Shown: in pieces, positions 43,571-54,839 of the stretch | Layout of the letters: every line of letters begins with the position of its first letter | Position numbering within the stretch: position 1 is the first letter of the stretch | NCBI GenBank assembly: GCA_977006965.1 | Contig: OZ345353.1 | Span: forward strand, 3,596,001-3,660,000 | Direction: 5' to 3' | DNA length: 64,000 bases | Source: Phymatolithon calcareum | Taxonomy: Eukaryota; Rhodophyta; Florideophyceae; Hapalidiales | Program-made: the position numbers and the translations under genes | The notes under the pieces: model-generated | What the model saw: only the letters and a program-made list of their open reading frames with translations | Told to the model about the DNA's origin: nothing | Databases searched by the model: none

Positions 43571-43691
43571 GTTGTGCACCGTACTCTCGGGATGACAATC
43601 GCCCTCAGGCCATGATATTCGGACCTCGGCTGCGCCTCGGTTGAATATCATGCCCTCGGGCTCATGTCATCCCTCGCAGCCGGTGCACAAC
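43571..43691. repeat. 121-bp imperfect hairpin
   Basis: The sequence folds from GTTGTGCACC to GGTGCACAAC with arms of about 55 bases, and contains half of the GGATGACAT palindrome found at 40.8-40.9 kb. It lies directly after the last repeat unit and may be a terminal structure of the recombinase element. Confidence 0.7.
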
Positions 43692-45897
43692 CCCCACTCG
43701 CTACCGCCTGCAGTCAGCTTTGATGCGGCGCACAGCACGATTTTTAATAAAATCGTGCAATGTGTAAATCTCGGGATTCTTATGTTTGTCGAAGAGAAGT
43801 TGACATCTATCCACAGAGTCTAGACCTCCTACATATTGCTTGCCGGGCAAGGTCGGCCAAACCTCGCGCGAAGATTCCTTGACCAGCCTTATCGTCTCTG
43901 CAATGAAGAGCTGTGCTCAGGCTGACATAACTCCTCACAGAAGGATATTGGCCTTCATTCGTGGGCCAACGCCAAGCTAGCGCTCCAACTATGTTTTTCC
44001 CTCCTGTTTAATTCTCTTCATCACAGCCACAAGATTTACTGGCGTGAGATGAATTCGAGACTTCCGTGGGCACGAGATGACAGGTAAGCTACATGGCGTC
44101 ATCATTTTGGTGCATGCGTACCTCCTCACGGTAGCTTTCTGTACTTCTATTCATAGATCATTTATGGCATATAATACAATTTAGTCGACCCCAAGTAGCA
44201 AGGTCACGAACATCGACGTCCACATAAATCATCGACAGCTGATACCGAGACAGACATCGATCGTCGACCGGTAGATCGGTTTGTCGACCAACAATGGCCA
44301 AGTAAACCTTCTTCTTGATTCCAACCCTCACAAGAACCACGCTCACACGGCCACCGCCACGTCGGGGCCTAGTGTTACAGCTTCTACAAAATGTGCCATT
44401 CGACGAAGGTCGAAATAAACACCGTACGAGCTACGTCGCTATGCTCGCAATGCATCTTACATGATTTCAGGGAATCGTCTCAAAGAGGAAATTTATGTGT
44501 ATGCGGGCTGGATATATGCTCGCCATGAGTACAACAGGGAACCTAATAGAGTAGCGGGATTGTCATGGTTAAGAAGAAAGGAGCATATCACACAAAATCG
44601 CCGAAAGGTGGCGCGATCGATTCCTCAGTCATGTGATGTTCCATCATGCAACAAGATTCCTCTCAAGTGAAGGCACATCGTATAGCAAAACATGAGAGAA
44701 GATAAAGGCTGCTAGCCATAATCATCTATCAGGACGATTCAGGCATGGAATCGTAATCAGTACCATCCAAGAGTGCTTTCTATAGCACAGGAATTTTGCC
44801 TGTATGCCTAGAAACTCAGGTGATCCGTCTTTGCACATGGGAAACGCGTCTGAAGCGCATCTTGGCGTTGTTTTTCGCTTCGTTTATACTATACATGGAA
44901 GTTTGTCCCATCTATCGTAGAAGTTCCTCGGATTTCGCCTAGACTGTCCAGACCGCGCACGTGCAAGCCCGATGGACCACACGGGGTTTGCCGCCTGCTA
45001 CCCCTTCTTGACCGTATCGCTTACGCCGTGCAATCGAGTACGGAGACAACCGCTTGCAAAGCTCCCGTTTCCACTTTTTGCGCCCTCTTCGAAGGCAGGT
45101 GGTCCAGTCAAGGTCGCTGCCCGAGAAATGAAGTCGATCCCAGCCGTTTCTTTGTCTTTACTTCCAGTCACTATGTTGTGATTGCCCAGTCATACTAGCA
45201 AATGCTTGCGCTCGTGCCTCACCCTCACAACCGTTGGATTTCCCGAAAGCGCGTGAAGATGCTCTGGTGGTGGCCTTTCCGTCTACTCTACTTTTTTCCA
45301 TTAGGAGTTTTCTTAGTCTGCCTCTCTTTCCTCCTTTCAGTATCTCCTACTTTTTTTCTTGTCCTTTCCTCTCCTGGTCAAATCATATACCTGTAGCTTC
45401 CGGTTCTACTGAATCTTGTGCAATATTTGCTGATTGTGAGCACTCAATGATATGACGTTGAGTTTACTAGTCGCTGAGATACGGAGCGTTCTGGGCGGGA
45501 ATATTCCCACGAAATTAACAGTAGGCAGAAGCATAATCGGGTTCAGCTTTGCTGGCGCTCAGAATTTGTACGCTCTATGCCTCCATTGTGCGGCGTGCTT
45601 CCTTCAGACTTAGGTCAAAATTAATTTAAATTCCCGTTTATTGCAATATTGAATAGGAATAGTCTATTGCAGAACCAAGAATAACTACTTATTTCAGCAC
45701 ACTACGGTGCCTATGCTAGCATCCAATCCAGATTACAGAGCGATTTATAAAAATGTACTCGATGCTGACGCACGTTCAACCACGTTCCAAACAGCAATTG
45801 CAGACGCTAGTTCAACTACGTTAAAAAAAGGAAGATTATTGATCTATAGCCTCATCGGATCTCACCAAAGTCTCGTCGTTTACACTGCTCCTCTACC
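43692..45897. other. No gene seen
   Basis: Short open frames (for example 44461-44670, 44158-44346) lack recognisable motifs. A pyrimidine-rich tract lies at 45280-45390. Confidence 0.3.
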
Positions 45898-46454
45898 ATG
45901 TCTTCAACCACGAAACCACGCCAGAAAGACGTCGTACAGCAATTGAAGACATTTATTGGACGCGAAACGCTGTCCGAGAAAGTCTACCTCAAGTATCGAT
46001 GCCCCCGTGACGGCTGTCCAAAGCGGTTATCGCGTTTTCGGAGAACAAAGGATGGAGTAACCCGTACGCCCATCTCAAGAGCTGTTATGCTCGCGGACAA
46101 GACTCTTGTACACAAGAGAGTACCGTGCTTCAGCTGTACTGTACAGCTGAAGCACGGTACTCTCAATCGCAGTTCATGTACAGGCTGTACATGAACTGCG
46201 ATTGTATTCTCGGCTCTGTCGCTGAAGTTGAGCGTATTTGGAGCATGACGAAGCACGTCCTGACCGTTCAGAGGCGTTTGATGTCTCCGCAGCTTTTCGA
46301 AGCCCTTGTATTCCTGAAGTACAACGAGCGTTTTTGGAATGAACAATTGGTGAGTCAAGCTATCAAGTCGTCCAGTTCCGAACGTGCCAAGGAGTTGAAC
46401 AACGCACACGACGTGTATGAGGAAGAGAATGCCGAAACCGACAACTTAGTTTGA
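45898..46454 (+). pseudogene. Internally deleted hAT transposase (BED finger plus C-terminus)
   Basis: The N-terminal part has YRCPRDGCPKRLSRF; a one-base shift then restores NPYAHLKSCYARG, completing a BED-type C-C-H-C finger. The C-terminal part (46190-46451) is CILGSVAEVERIWSMTKHV and FEALVFLKYNERFWNE, the hAT dimerisation domain. The whole catalytic core is gone and two adjoining perfect palindromes mark the junction. Boundaries of the element are not settled. Confidence 0.75.
46116..46204. repeat. Two adjoining near-perfect palindromes
   Basis: Palindrome 1 (46116-46164) has 24-nt arms around a single T. Palindrome 2 (46164-46204) has 20-nt arms around a single G. Arms match exactly. 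The right arm of palindrome 2 is the start of the hAT C-terminal coding block. Confidence 0.95.
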
Positions 46455-46735
46455 AGGTCTTCTTGTAGGAATAGTACTTGTGATGTACATCGTTTTGTTG
46501 TGATTGCCATAAAAATAACCTATTGTGGTGTCACTGATTATTGCAGTAACTATTGCTAGCACACAGAGCTGTGAATAGTACTCCCGTATTGCATCATGGA
46601 ACGCCATTGCGTAAAATAGTACGCGACCAAAGTCTGGCTTCCTTCCAATGGATATGTCTATCTGGGATGGACGATGTTATGGAACATTCGGCGTGCAGCA
46701 GTTTACATTAGCATAAAACGAGTTGCCAATCTGGG

Positions 46736-47031
46736 TGTGAACCCGTAGCGCTTAATGCATGGGTAGTGTTCCTGGCGCGTTTCACGCAAAAAGTGCATAT
46801 GTCTATATCAGGCTACGCGTAATATCTAGATTTGAACTTGTAACGGTATAATTGCGAAGGCTACATAGGGCACGCGATGTACACCTAATTTGGGCAATTG
46901 GCAAGTGTGGATACAAGTATTGAAGCACTACCGAATTGGTATAAGTAGCAACCTTGCCTGAACCAAACAATAAAGTTATCACTCTCACAAATAGGATCCG
47001 AGTGGTCGACAGACACAGGGGAACGATCACA
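46736..47031. repeat. LTR-like or solo-element repeat, copy 1
   Basis: About 296 bp starting TGTGAACCC and ending CGATCACA, with an AATAAAG signal near 46970. It matches 63632-63928 in inverted orientation over its whole length. It lies just downstream of membrane-gene copy 2. No convincing target duplication at this copy. Confidence 0.6.
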
Positions 47032-48059
47032 TGAGAGACGGAGCATGTAGCAATAGACTGTACTAGAATTCTACAGATTTATGTTGCGCCATGTCAAACA
47101 TTGTACTAATGCACCCGTCATGAGCTGGGACACACGCGACAGTATGGCCGCATGAGCTCTAAAAATTTCTTAGACACACGACGAAACCGCGCCATGAAGT
47201 CGAGAAACTCCTTACAATTTTCGTGTAACAGCGAATCCGTGTCCTTCAAGAGTTTCACCTTGCTGATCTGGTGGAAGTGCTAGCAACATGACAACATTTC
47301 TGTGAGTTCGACGCCCACCCTCCCTCTCATTGCTTACCCGGAGTATGCGAAAGCTGTCTGTGGAGGTTTCCATCGATTCTAACTTCTCGGGAAATAGAAC
47401 CCCTGTGACATAGAAAAGCTTCGCAAATCCTCTGATGTCCCTTGCTCGAGGTATGTCTCCATTTCGAAATCTGTCTGCCTTCCGCAAAAGCCTAGGACAT
47501 GAAAGAAGTGCGATCGCTTGAGGGTAGCTCAGACGACCAAAACGGCTGGATGCTAAGAATGCCGATGCCTTTTCCACTTCGTCTTCTGTCACCGGCACGT
47601 CATCTTGACAACTGACGGTATTTGTCGTCAGCACGGGACGAGATATTCTTGGTGGAGGATTGAGAACTCCGCCCCAACGTTTCGAAAATGAAACCACTGC
47701 GTTCATGGCGAGGTTATGCTTTTCTGCAAGGTCGTGCACGAGGCTGATGTACGTACTACGATATGATGAAATGAACCAAAATCCACGTCCAGATGGGGAG
47801 ATCCTAACAAGGGCTCCCATGAAAGCTTGTGGAATGGCTCGAACGATGCCCAGATGAATCATCTTACCCTCCGGGAGTGTGGCGAATTTGTAGAGTTTAG
47901 ATATCAAAACCACTTCCACGAGACACATCACACATATCACTCCCATGCCTGTTTCCAGAGTGCTGACCTCGACGATCTGCACCCTGTACCAATGGCCCAC
48001 AACGAAAATAGCGCCAGCGTAACCATTATTCAAATCATAACTCCAGTGGGTTACATTCG

Positions 48060-49611
48060 GGGGGGGGGGAAATTGTAGATTTTTATTTTAGAAGCCCTCA
48101 ACGCCGGTATTCACCAACACCAGAGCAGCTTCCCGTTGATACTGCCATCTCATTACCCAATCAGATCACATTACACTATCATTTCTTCTAACATATGGAT
48201 TTCCAGTGCTAAAAGTTTGTCAATCGCCGTTTTCGTCCCTTTTTCCCAAGATTCTTCTGCTCTTGGACTTGTCAAATTTCGTTGTAGAGTTTTCAGATTC
48301 TCTTCTGCGACCTCGTTGAAATGTTCAACGTACGACTCTGCTCTTCGTGGTGGGAAGCGGCCGAAGAACCACTTAACTGCTAGGAGTCGGTGTTTCCTGG
48401 ATCGAATTTGGAGTACAGGGCTTACTTTCTCCTTAGTGTCCACGGTAATTTTTCTCTCTTTTTCTTCTTCCTTTTCAATCCATTCCTGTCGTCGGCGGTG
48501 GCTCTCGTGTTTGTGGGTCACCAGCCCTCGTACGGCTCGCTCGGTACTGCCTCTTAGGAGCTCATGCTCCTGCAGATAGCGGATATCCATCTCTGGTTGC
48601 TGTATGTCCCCTTCTTTTCCAGCGTAATTTTCTTCCTTCTCGATTTCGTCCTTCCCTCGTATAAGCCTCTGTGCGAAGTGCTCTCCGAGTTGCGCTCTTC
48701 TTATCTTTGGTGGAGTAATTCTGCAGAGGGCTCGCATTCGGGCGTGCAATCGTTTCGCGTAGTTACCGAAGGCAACAGAGTAGAACAAACCCTCCGCTTG
48801 GTTGATCTGCGCTTCGACTGAGTTTGTCCATGGTGTGAGGTGTATCGCGTACTCCCATCTGCATTGCACAAGAGCCTTGTACATTGCTATATTCTTGGTA
48901 GTAGCTAGTCCTTGCGCTTGGACTCCCAGGTCTTTTAGTCCCATGATGATTCCCTTCGCCGCGTTGATGCGGTTTAGTGTTGCGTGGTGGGTTACTCCCG
49001 TGTTGTCGATCGTGGTTCCCAGGTATTCCAGTAGGCGGGTTTCGTGGAGCTCCTGGCCTGAGAGCCGGAACTTGCGTTTGAATAATCCGGGATAGATAAG
49101 CACTTCGCTTTTTCCTTTCTTAGTGTTCCATGTCATTCCATTTTCTGTGGCCCAGCTCGTCGCCGTATCCAAAAGCCATTGCATACCATCGGAATTGGTG
49201 GCTTGGAGCTGCACGTCGTCCGCGAAAAGTATCGCGGGGTGCTTCGACATATGCCGAGGTGCTTTTTCCATTGCGAACGCGAATGTGTCCATGAACAAGT
49301 TGTACAAGCAGGGGCTCAGGGGCGATCCTTGGGGGACTCCGCGGTCAATAAGGAGCCACTTCTTTTCCTCGTCTCCAGCCGTTGTAATCCAGGATGGTTT
49401 GAGCAGGTATCTGACCATCTCCGCTAAGTCTGCGGGTAGGCATTTGTCCACACGCTTCTGGAGTATGTCCCTAGGAACCCGATCGTAAGCCGCCGAGAGA
49501 TCGAGAACGGCTACAAAGCGGTGTCCCTTCTTCATTGTGCTCGTGGACCTTAGTATCGCGAGCTCTGTCCCCTTATTTCTTTGGAATCCTAATTGTAAAA
49601 AGAGTAGGTCT
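48060..49611 (-). mobile_element. 5'-truncated LINE (family A) with poly(C) end
   Basis: A 13-bp duplication TGGGTTACATTCG (48047-48059 and 49612-49624) brackets the insert; copy 1 has the site once near 131-145. RT motifs are LDLSAAYDRVP, RGVPQGSPLSPCLYNLFMD and LFADDVQLQ. The 3' end reads AATAAAAATCTACAATTT followed by about ten C residues instead of A. It lies in the same orientation as the interrupted gene. Confidence 0.88.
48171..49611 (-). CDS. LINE family A reverse transcriptase, truncated
   Basis: The frame starts within RT (LQLGFQRNKGTELAIL), so fingers motifs upstream are missing. Palm motifs and thumb are intact, followed by a long charged C-terminal region (EEKERKITVDTKEK). It is closely related to 844-2163 but not frameshifted. 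It reads as a fusion with the membrane protein by chance of insertion phase. Confidence 0.8.
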
Positions 49612-50939
49612 TGGGTTACATTCGACGGACCGTACGTAACAAGTCCTCCTTGGTGAACGACAATGTTGTGGTGCAAATTCGACAGTACGAAAGCATACAC
49701 AGTAGTTACCATTGTCAAAAAAGGTATAATGTAACCGGAAAAAAGACCCTGTGAGCTGAGTGGAGCTGGGTAATCAACGAGACGATAATGATCACCAGCA
49801 GTTCTTACGAGGGTCCAATCATGAAACTGGGGCACGTAGCGAGGAGAATCCCAGTTTTTGACATTTTCCCGATTCCTTGAAGAGACAGAGGACATATTTT
49901 GTTCTAAGGCAATGATTAGGATGCCAACGAGCAGGACTGCAACAAATATCTCTGCCCATTTGCTGCGTCTGGAGAGCGTAACCGGTCGGGACGGTATCCC
50001 TGTGAAAGAAGCGACGGCCTCGAGAAGACGATTATGTGCGACGCTGGTGATATCATTTAAGATATTCTTGTGCTCTCCGGCGGTGGCGTTTGTGGCAATT
50101 ACGGTATGCCCTGTCAGAAAGGGAAGTCTATTGAGCAGTATCGGTTTTCCGGACTCAATTATGTCCCTTTCTCTCTTTTCCGGATATTTGTCTCTTCTGG
50201 CGGCTTGCTTCAGAGTCTGGAAAGTGCTTTCCATTTGCTCGGTCGAGTAATTCAGATCGAAGGGTATTATCTCGATTCCCAGAATTTTACGCAAACGTGA
50301 ACCATCGTGTACTGTCATATATTGAGCAGCAGTATCTGGCAATGGTGTTCCCTTATCTCGTATTGAACGTTTGAAAGTGAAATCACGCCTGGTAACCGTA
50401 TTCTCTGTGCAGCTTTTGTATATGTCGCGTCCACTCCACTGATTGACGTTAAAATCACCGATGAGTCCAATCGGAGATGAACCGCTTTCAACGTTTTCGT
50501 AGAGAAGTCGAACGGGATGCGCAGTGGCGTTGCCGGCGTCCAAGCAGACTTTCTGAGTAAGCAATGTCACAGTATTCTCGCCAACTACAAATAATTGCCC
50601 ATCAGCAGTCCTTGAGTGATTCAAGGCCCACTGCCATTCTCCGTTGATGGTGCTACGCAAGATAATTGAGCGGACGTTGGCCGGCAAACTCGGGATGTAA
50701 CATCTTGTTGATTGTGATGAGCGCTCGAGCGATCGCGACAAGACAGATACATGTCGACACCAATTGGCGGTTGACGGGGTGCGGCCCCAAGTCGAGACAC
50801 ATAAAAGTGTCAGGGGAAAGCAGAAGAGGAAGAATTTTGCCTGTACGGGAGACATCTGTGGAGTGGCGAGTTTCGGTGGCCAGGTACCAGACCATCCACT
50901 TTTTTGTGAGCAGATAGAAATAGATTTTTGTGAGCGCAT

Positions 50940-52198
50940 ATTTATGAAGGAATGCGTTCACGAAAAATATTGAGCTGAACCGAGACCTTGATTAAGGATG
51001 TGCACAATTTTATGAGGATATTGTTGAGGCAAACTCATTGGGCATTTGAAGTCCGTGCACATAAACTAGATTCTGTTTGAGACCCCGCCACAACAATTTC
51101 AGATGCCTTTCACGCCCTCTCTGAATAGCTTTAGTTTGACCATTGAAGTTAGCCACTTTCGTTTTATTGTCCTTGCTGCAAATAAACAAAATCAGTGTTG
51201 TATTTCGACGATATCCAGAGAAGAAACAAGAGAAGCAACCTTGAAACAGTCATTCTACAGCACAAAACAATGAAAAATTGCACCCCGGCTCATCTTGGCC
51301 ATATCTCGAATTTTTACTGACAGATTCTCATACTTTTGTAATGTAGGCTATAACTGTAAATTACCTGGGGAATGTTACGGGGGGATGAAACGCCGACTTC
51401 ACAAGCTACATAAATTTAATTGTGAAAGATACCCCTTCGTGTACCGACTGGATTATGTGCTTATTAGATAATCAAAAACATTTCTACTGCGCAGAGTAGT
51501 GCCTTTATTTCCCATTATTTCTCTCCACAAAGCCTGATCCTGCAACGAGAACTAACGGTACAGTACATTGGCAAACTCCCAATGTTCATGCCAACAGACC
51601 TTTTTTTCCCATTAGAAACATGCTTATATGATACATTTTCACGTCGCGTGAAAAGTTTCATAGAAATTGTATGGACCGATTTTCAGAAAAGCAGTATACT
51701 GTATGACAACCGGTTTGCGTTACTCCCCCCAACACAGTAACATTCGCCTGTCCATCCATTCCGTACGGAGAATGGAGCAAGTGGCAAAATGTAATGTCTA
51801 ATGAACGACATTAAATGTTGTGCAAATAGATACAGTGTACCCCTTCTTACTGCAACTGAAATACCTCCAGAACTGAAACCGGAGAGCCTTTCCCGACTCA
51901 AGATGGCTCAAAAATATCTAAATTTAAGGTCATCTGTAAGACTGCAAAACTGCAAGCAAACTGCAATCCTCAAAACTGAATTCCCTTATTTTTCGTTTAT
52001 TTAAAGGTTCTTTCACCGTAAGTATCGGTACAAAGCAGCCGCTTTTCCTCTCTTAAATCATTTTTGTTCTCTTCACCAGCACAATGCGCAAGTCTGCAAA
52101 CTTCATGTTATGATAAGCCCCCCGGACTGAAATCCCTCTTCAGCTGGAACTCGACTACCTGTCCCGAAGCCTTGAAGTTAGAAGTGGTTAACTGTGTA
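50940..52198. repeat. Upstream flank of membrane gene 2 (paralogue of 3480-5240)
   Basis: The segment matches 3480-5240 but lacks the 122-bp LINE tail and the pogo MITE present there. No gene is seen. Confidence 0.7.
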
Positions 52199-53465
52199 CA
52201 GTCAACCCTCGATAACTGGATCCTCTTTAAGCGTATAACCTCGGTTTTTAGAATATTGCGTGCGTCCAGGAACACCGTTTATCCCAAAATTTATCGAAAT
52301 TTTAATATATTCAGAATACTCAGTAGAATATCCTGACTGCCGATGCACGGCGCATACCTTAAAAATGTATATATTCTGCACGTTACCACTTGGCCACAGA
52401 ATGTAGTAAGGCACAGCCCTCCATCTTCATGGCGGCCAGACCTCGGTAAGAGTGCTCGAGTGTACGCGCATCTTATTACCGATCGCGTCTACGAGGACTG
52501 TTGACACTGCGCCAGCATTCAGCCCTCCATAGTGGTAGCAATCCCGATCCCGGCAATGCCGTCGAACACGATTTTTGCTACCACATAATCTTCGAATGGG
52601 GATAGAGGCATCAGCGACCCAGCTCTTTAAAGCTGCACTTGCGCTCCTGCAGCCCTCTGAAGTCATTTAAACCACAATCTAGTTAGTGCCGCCCCATCCA
52701 CAACTGCAAATGTGAGAATTTCTGCAATTGCATCACCAACCTTTTCTTTGTAATCCGGGTTTTCAGCGTAAGCAAGTATGTCGGCAATTAACATGCGAAT
52801 ACCAGTTATCCCCGCTATATCGGGCGTGCGCAAGCCCTTCTGTATCTCTGCTATCCGCGGAGCCTCCATCTACTTTCGTGACTTTCCGGTCGGTCCGTCG
52901 CCATCTTCGAAATGTGCTCCAGGCGTTTCTGGGCTTATTGTTGCATCATCCAGTGTGACTAGCTCCTCTGCATCCTCTGCGTGAAGTCTGTCGCTGCCAT
53001 TGACGTCCATATTCCCAACTCTAACCGCGGTTCCAAAAGCGTGATACCACCTGGCGGCTCGTCAGATTCTCCGACCTTATACACGCTTCAAGCACTTTAT
53101 CTGCCACAGTTGGTTCATAATGTACGCATGCGCAACAGTTACGCAGATATACACTAATACATCGGTGTCACCATGATCCTCCAGTGATATTGCAGTTCCG
53201 AACCCGACAGTTCCCACGAGCCTAATGCCGTCAACAATTGCAACTTTTGAAATTTATACTATCGCTTCTCTGTTCCCTGGATTCTCAGATTCGCGCAGTG
53301 TGTCGGTATCGATTGCCGAAACTACAAGTCGGCTGCCTCTGCCACATGGGCTGCTGAGCTACACGTGTAGTCTGTGCGATATGATATGAATTCACTCTTG
53401 GAATACCTTGATGTTTGGATTTCTGACTCCCCAACCGAAGCCATCCAGTTATCGAGGGTTGACTG
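52199..53465. mobile_element. Pogo-type element, 1,267 bp, non-autonomous
   Basis: Perfect 23-bp inverted termini beginning CAGTCAACCCTCGATAACTG are flanked by TA on both sides (52197-52198, 53466-53467). No transposase is present. On the minus strand the interior holds coding-like pieces (AGITGIRMLIADILAYAENP in 52663-52869), with a related phrase FDGIAGIGI upstream of it. It may carry captured host sequence with a periodic, repeat-protein character. Confidence 0.85.
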
Positions 53466-54045
53466 TAATGCGCACCGTAGCAATCATAATTGTGCTACAA
53501 GTGTAACTACTTTGACCATGAACTCGTTACAATTCTACCCTCGACAAAACAGCCATCTTCCTAGAAACTATCAGGGGAATGTTAGAGGGGGAGTAAAGCA
53601 AACCCCTTTTCTACCCTCCCAGTGATTGCCTTGCGCGTATGAAACACTACAAATGTATCATAGAAGTATGTGAGAAATAGAAGAATAGCTGTAAGTCTTT
53701 CGCGAACATTACGAGTTCGTAATGTGAGCGAGGCTCTCGTTGCAGATCCATTTCGTGGTGAGAATAAATGGAATTAATGTTTTCTGGTACTCGATGTGCA
53801 CTGTGCACAAATCGGCCATGGCGCATGATTTATAGTTTTCGCAAATATTATTCTTCGTGTCAGACTTTTGAAATGTCTCAGATGCCTCGAGCTCTTGTTT
53901 CATTGCAATCGGCAGGCTGTGGTGAGGTTCAAGATTCTATTACCGTTCGGCGAGTGCGAGCTATATGGACCCTTCGGAAATATCATCTGACTCCAGCTCA
54001 TCAAGTGCACGGGTTGCGAGCAGGGCCGGAAATTGCAAAGGAGAC

Positions 54046-54363
54046 TGTCGTCGGACGGTTACTTCGTGCCTCGCGTAAGCCGCCGGTCGTACGATCGACC
54101 GGCTGGGTGGTCACGCGGAGATAGGGGTAGGTAGAATGAAAGAGGGGGATCCGGCCAATGCCTTCACAGTGAGAACGGGCTCCGGGCAATGCCTTCGCAA
54201 CACACCAAAGTAGCTGTAGCTTTTACTTAGTGTTAGACGTTCTACCAAAGGGAAGGGAAAGTGGACATGAACAGGATGATGATAAAGTACACAGGAACTC
54301 GCCGGCCGTTGGGGCCGGTGAGTGTAAGCCCATGTAAGGACCCATTTAGGAGTATGATTGACA
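54046..54363 (-). repeat. 3' LTR of young copia element
   Basis: Begins TGTCGTCGG and ends ATTGACA; preceded by GAGAC. Confidence 0.95.
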
Positions 54364-54494
54364 CTCCGTCCCATGGGCTGCCTGTGTGGGTCATCATAAT
54401 GGGCATGAGAACCAATGAAAAAGGGAAAAAAAACATAACAACAACAAAAGGGAATCATAAGGCAAACGGGGGGTAATTTCAAAACGGTCATGGC

Positions 54495-54707
54495 ATGTCA
54501 CCCAAAAAGTGTGGGCGCTGCTCGCTGCTCGACAGCCGCCGAATTGAGTGCAAACTGTATTGCGTGGTGCGCCGCCCCTCCTCCGGCGAGGTGGAGGGAT
54601 TTAAAGTCACGATGGGCGCGCGCTGGCGCTTGGTGGCAGGAGGGCGGCACACAACGGAAAACAAAACCATCGTCGCGGCTTGCGGGCGCGGGCATGCAGG
54701 GCACTAA
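54495..54707 (+). CDS. Small Cys-rich ORF before the antisense ORF
   Basis: 70 residues starting MSPKKCGRCSLLDSRRIECK. The CxxC and following Cys pair could form a zinc ribbon, but support is only motif-level. It is on the plus strand, just inside the 3' LTR. A competing frame (54490-54843) overlaps it, so the true start of the antisense transcript's coding region is uncertain. Confidence 0.25.
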   Translation: MSPKKCGRCSLLDSRRIECKLYCVVRRPSSGEVEGFKVTMGARWRLVAGGRHTTENKTIVAACGRGHAGH

Positions 54708-54839
54708 TGATACTGGCGGAAGCGCTCCGGCTGGTCGGGGCGGAAACGAAAGAAGCGCAGTCGTGGTGGCGGCCGGCGGAAGCGACTGCAGAGACAGCAA
54801 CGCGCAGAAGGAAGGGGAAGCGAAGGAGCTATTCGGGCG

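Larger units (their letters stand above)
47212..50939 (-). pseudogene. Multi-pass membrane protein, copy 2, interrupted by a LINE
   Basis: The coding sequence is 50939 (or the ATG at 50855) to 49612, then 48059 to 47212, about 690 residues once the insertion is ignored. A leader/anchor FFLFCFPLTLLCVSTWG is followed by a region of about 240 residues with several N-glycosylation sequons. Membrane segments are FVAVLLVGILIIAL, YIIPFLTMVTTVYAFVL and GVICVMCLVEVVLI. The last 200 residues are hydrophilic. No known family is recognised. The insertion keeps the upstream frame open, so a 922-residue chimera with RT (48171-50939) is readable. Copies 1 and 3 show it is a small gene family, all in the same orientation. 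Confidence 0.65.
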
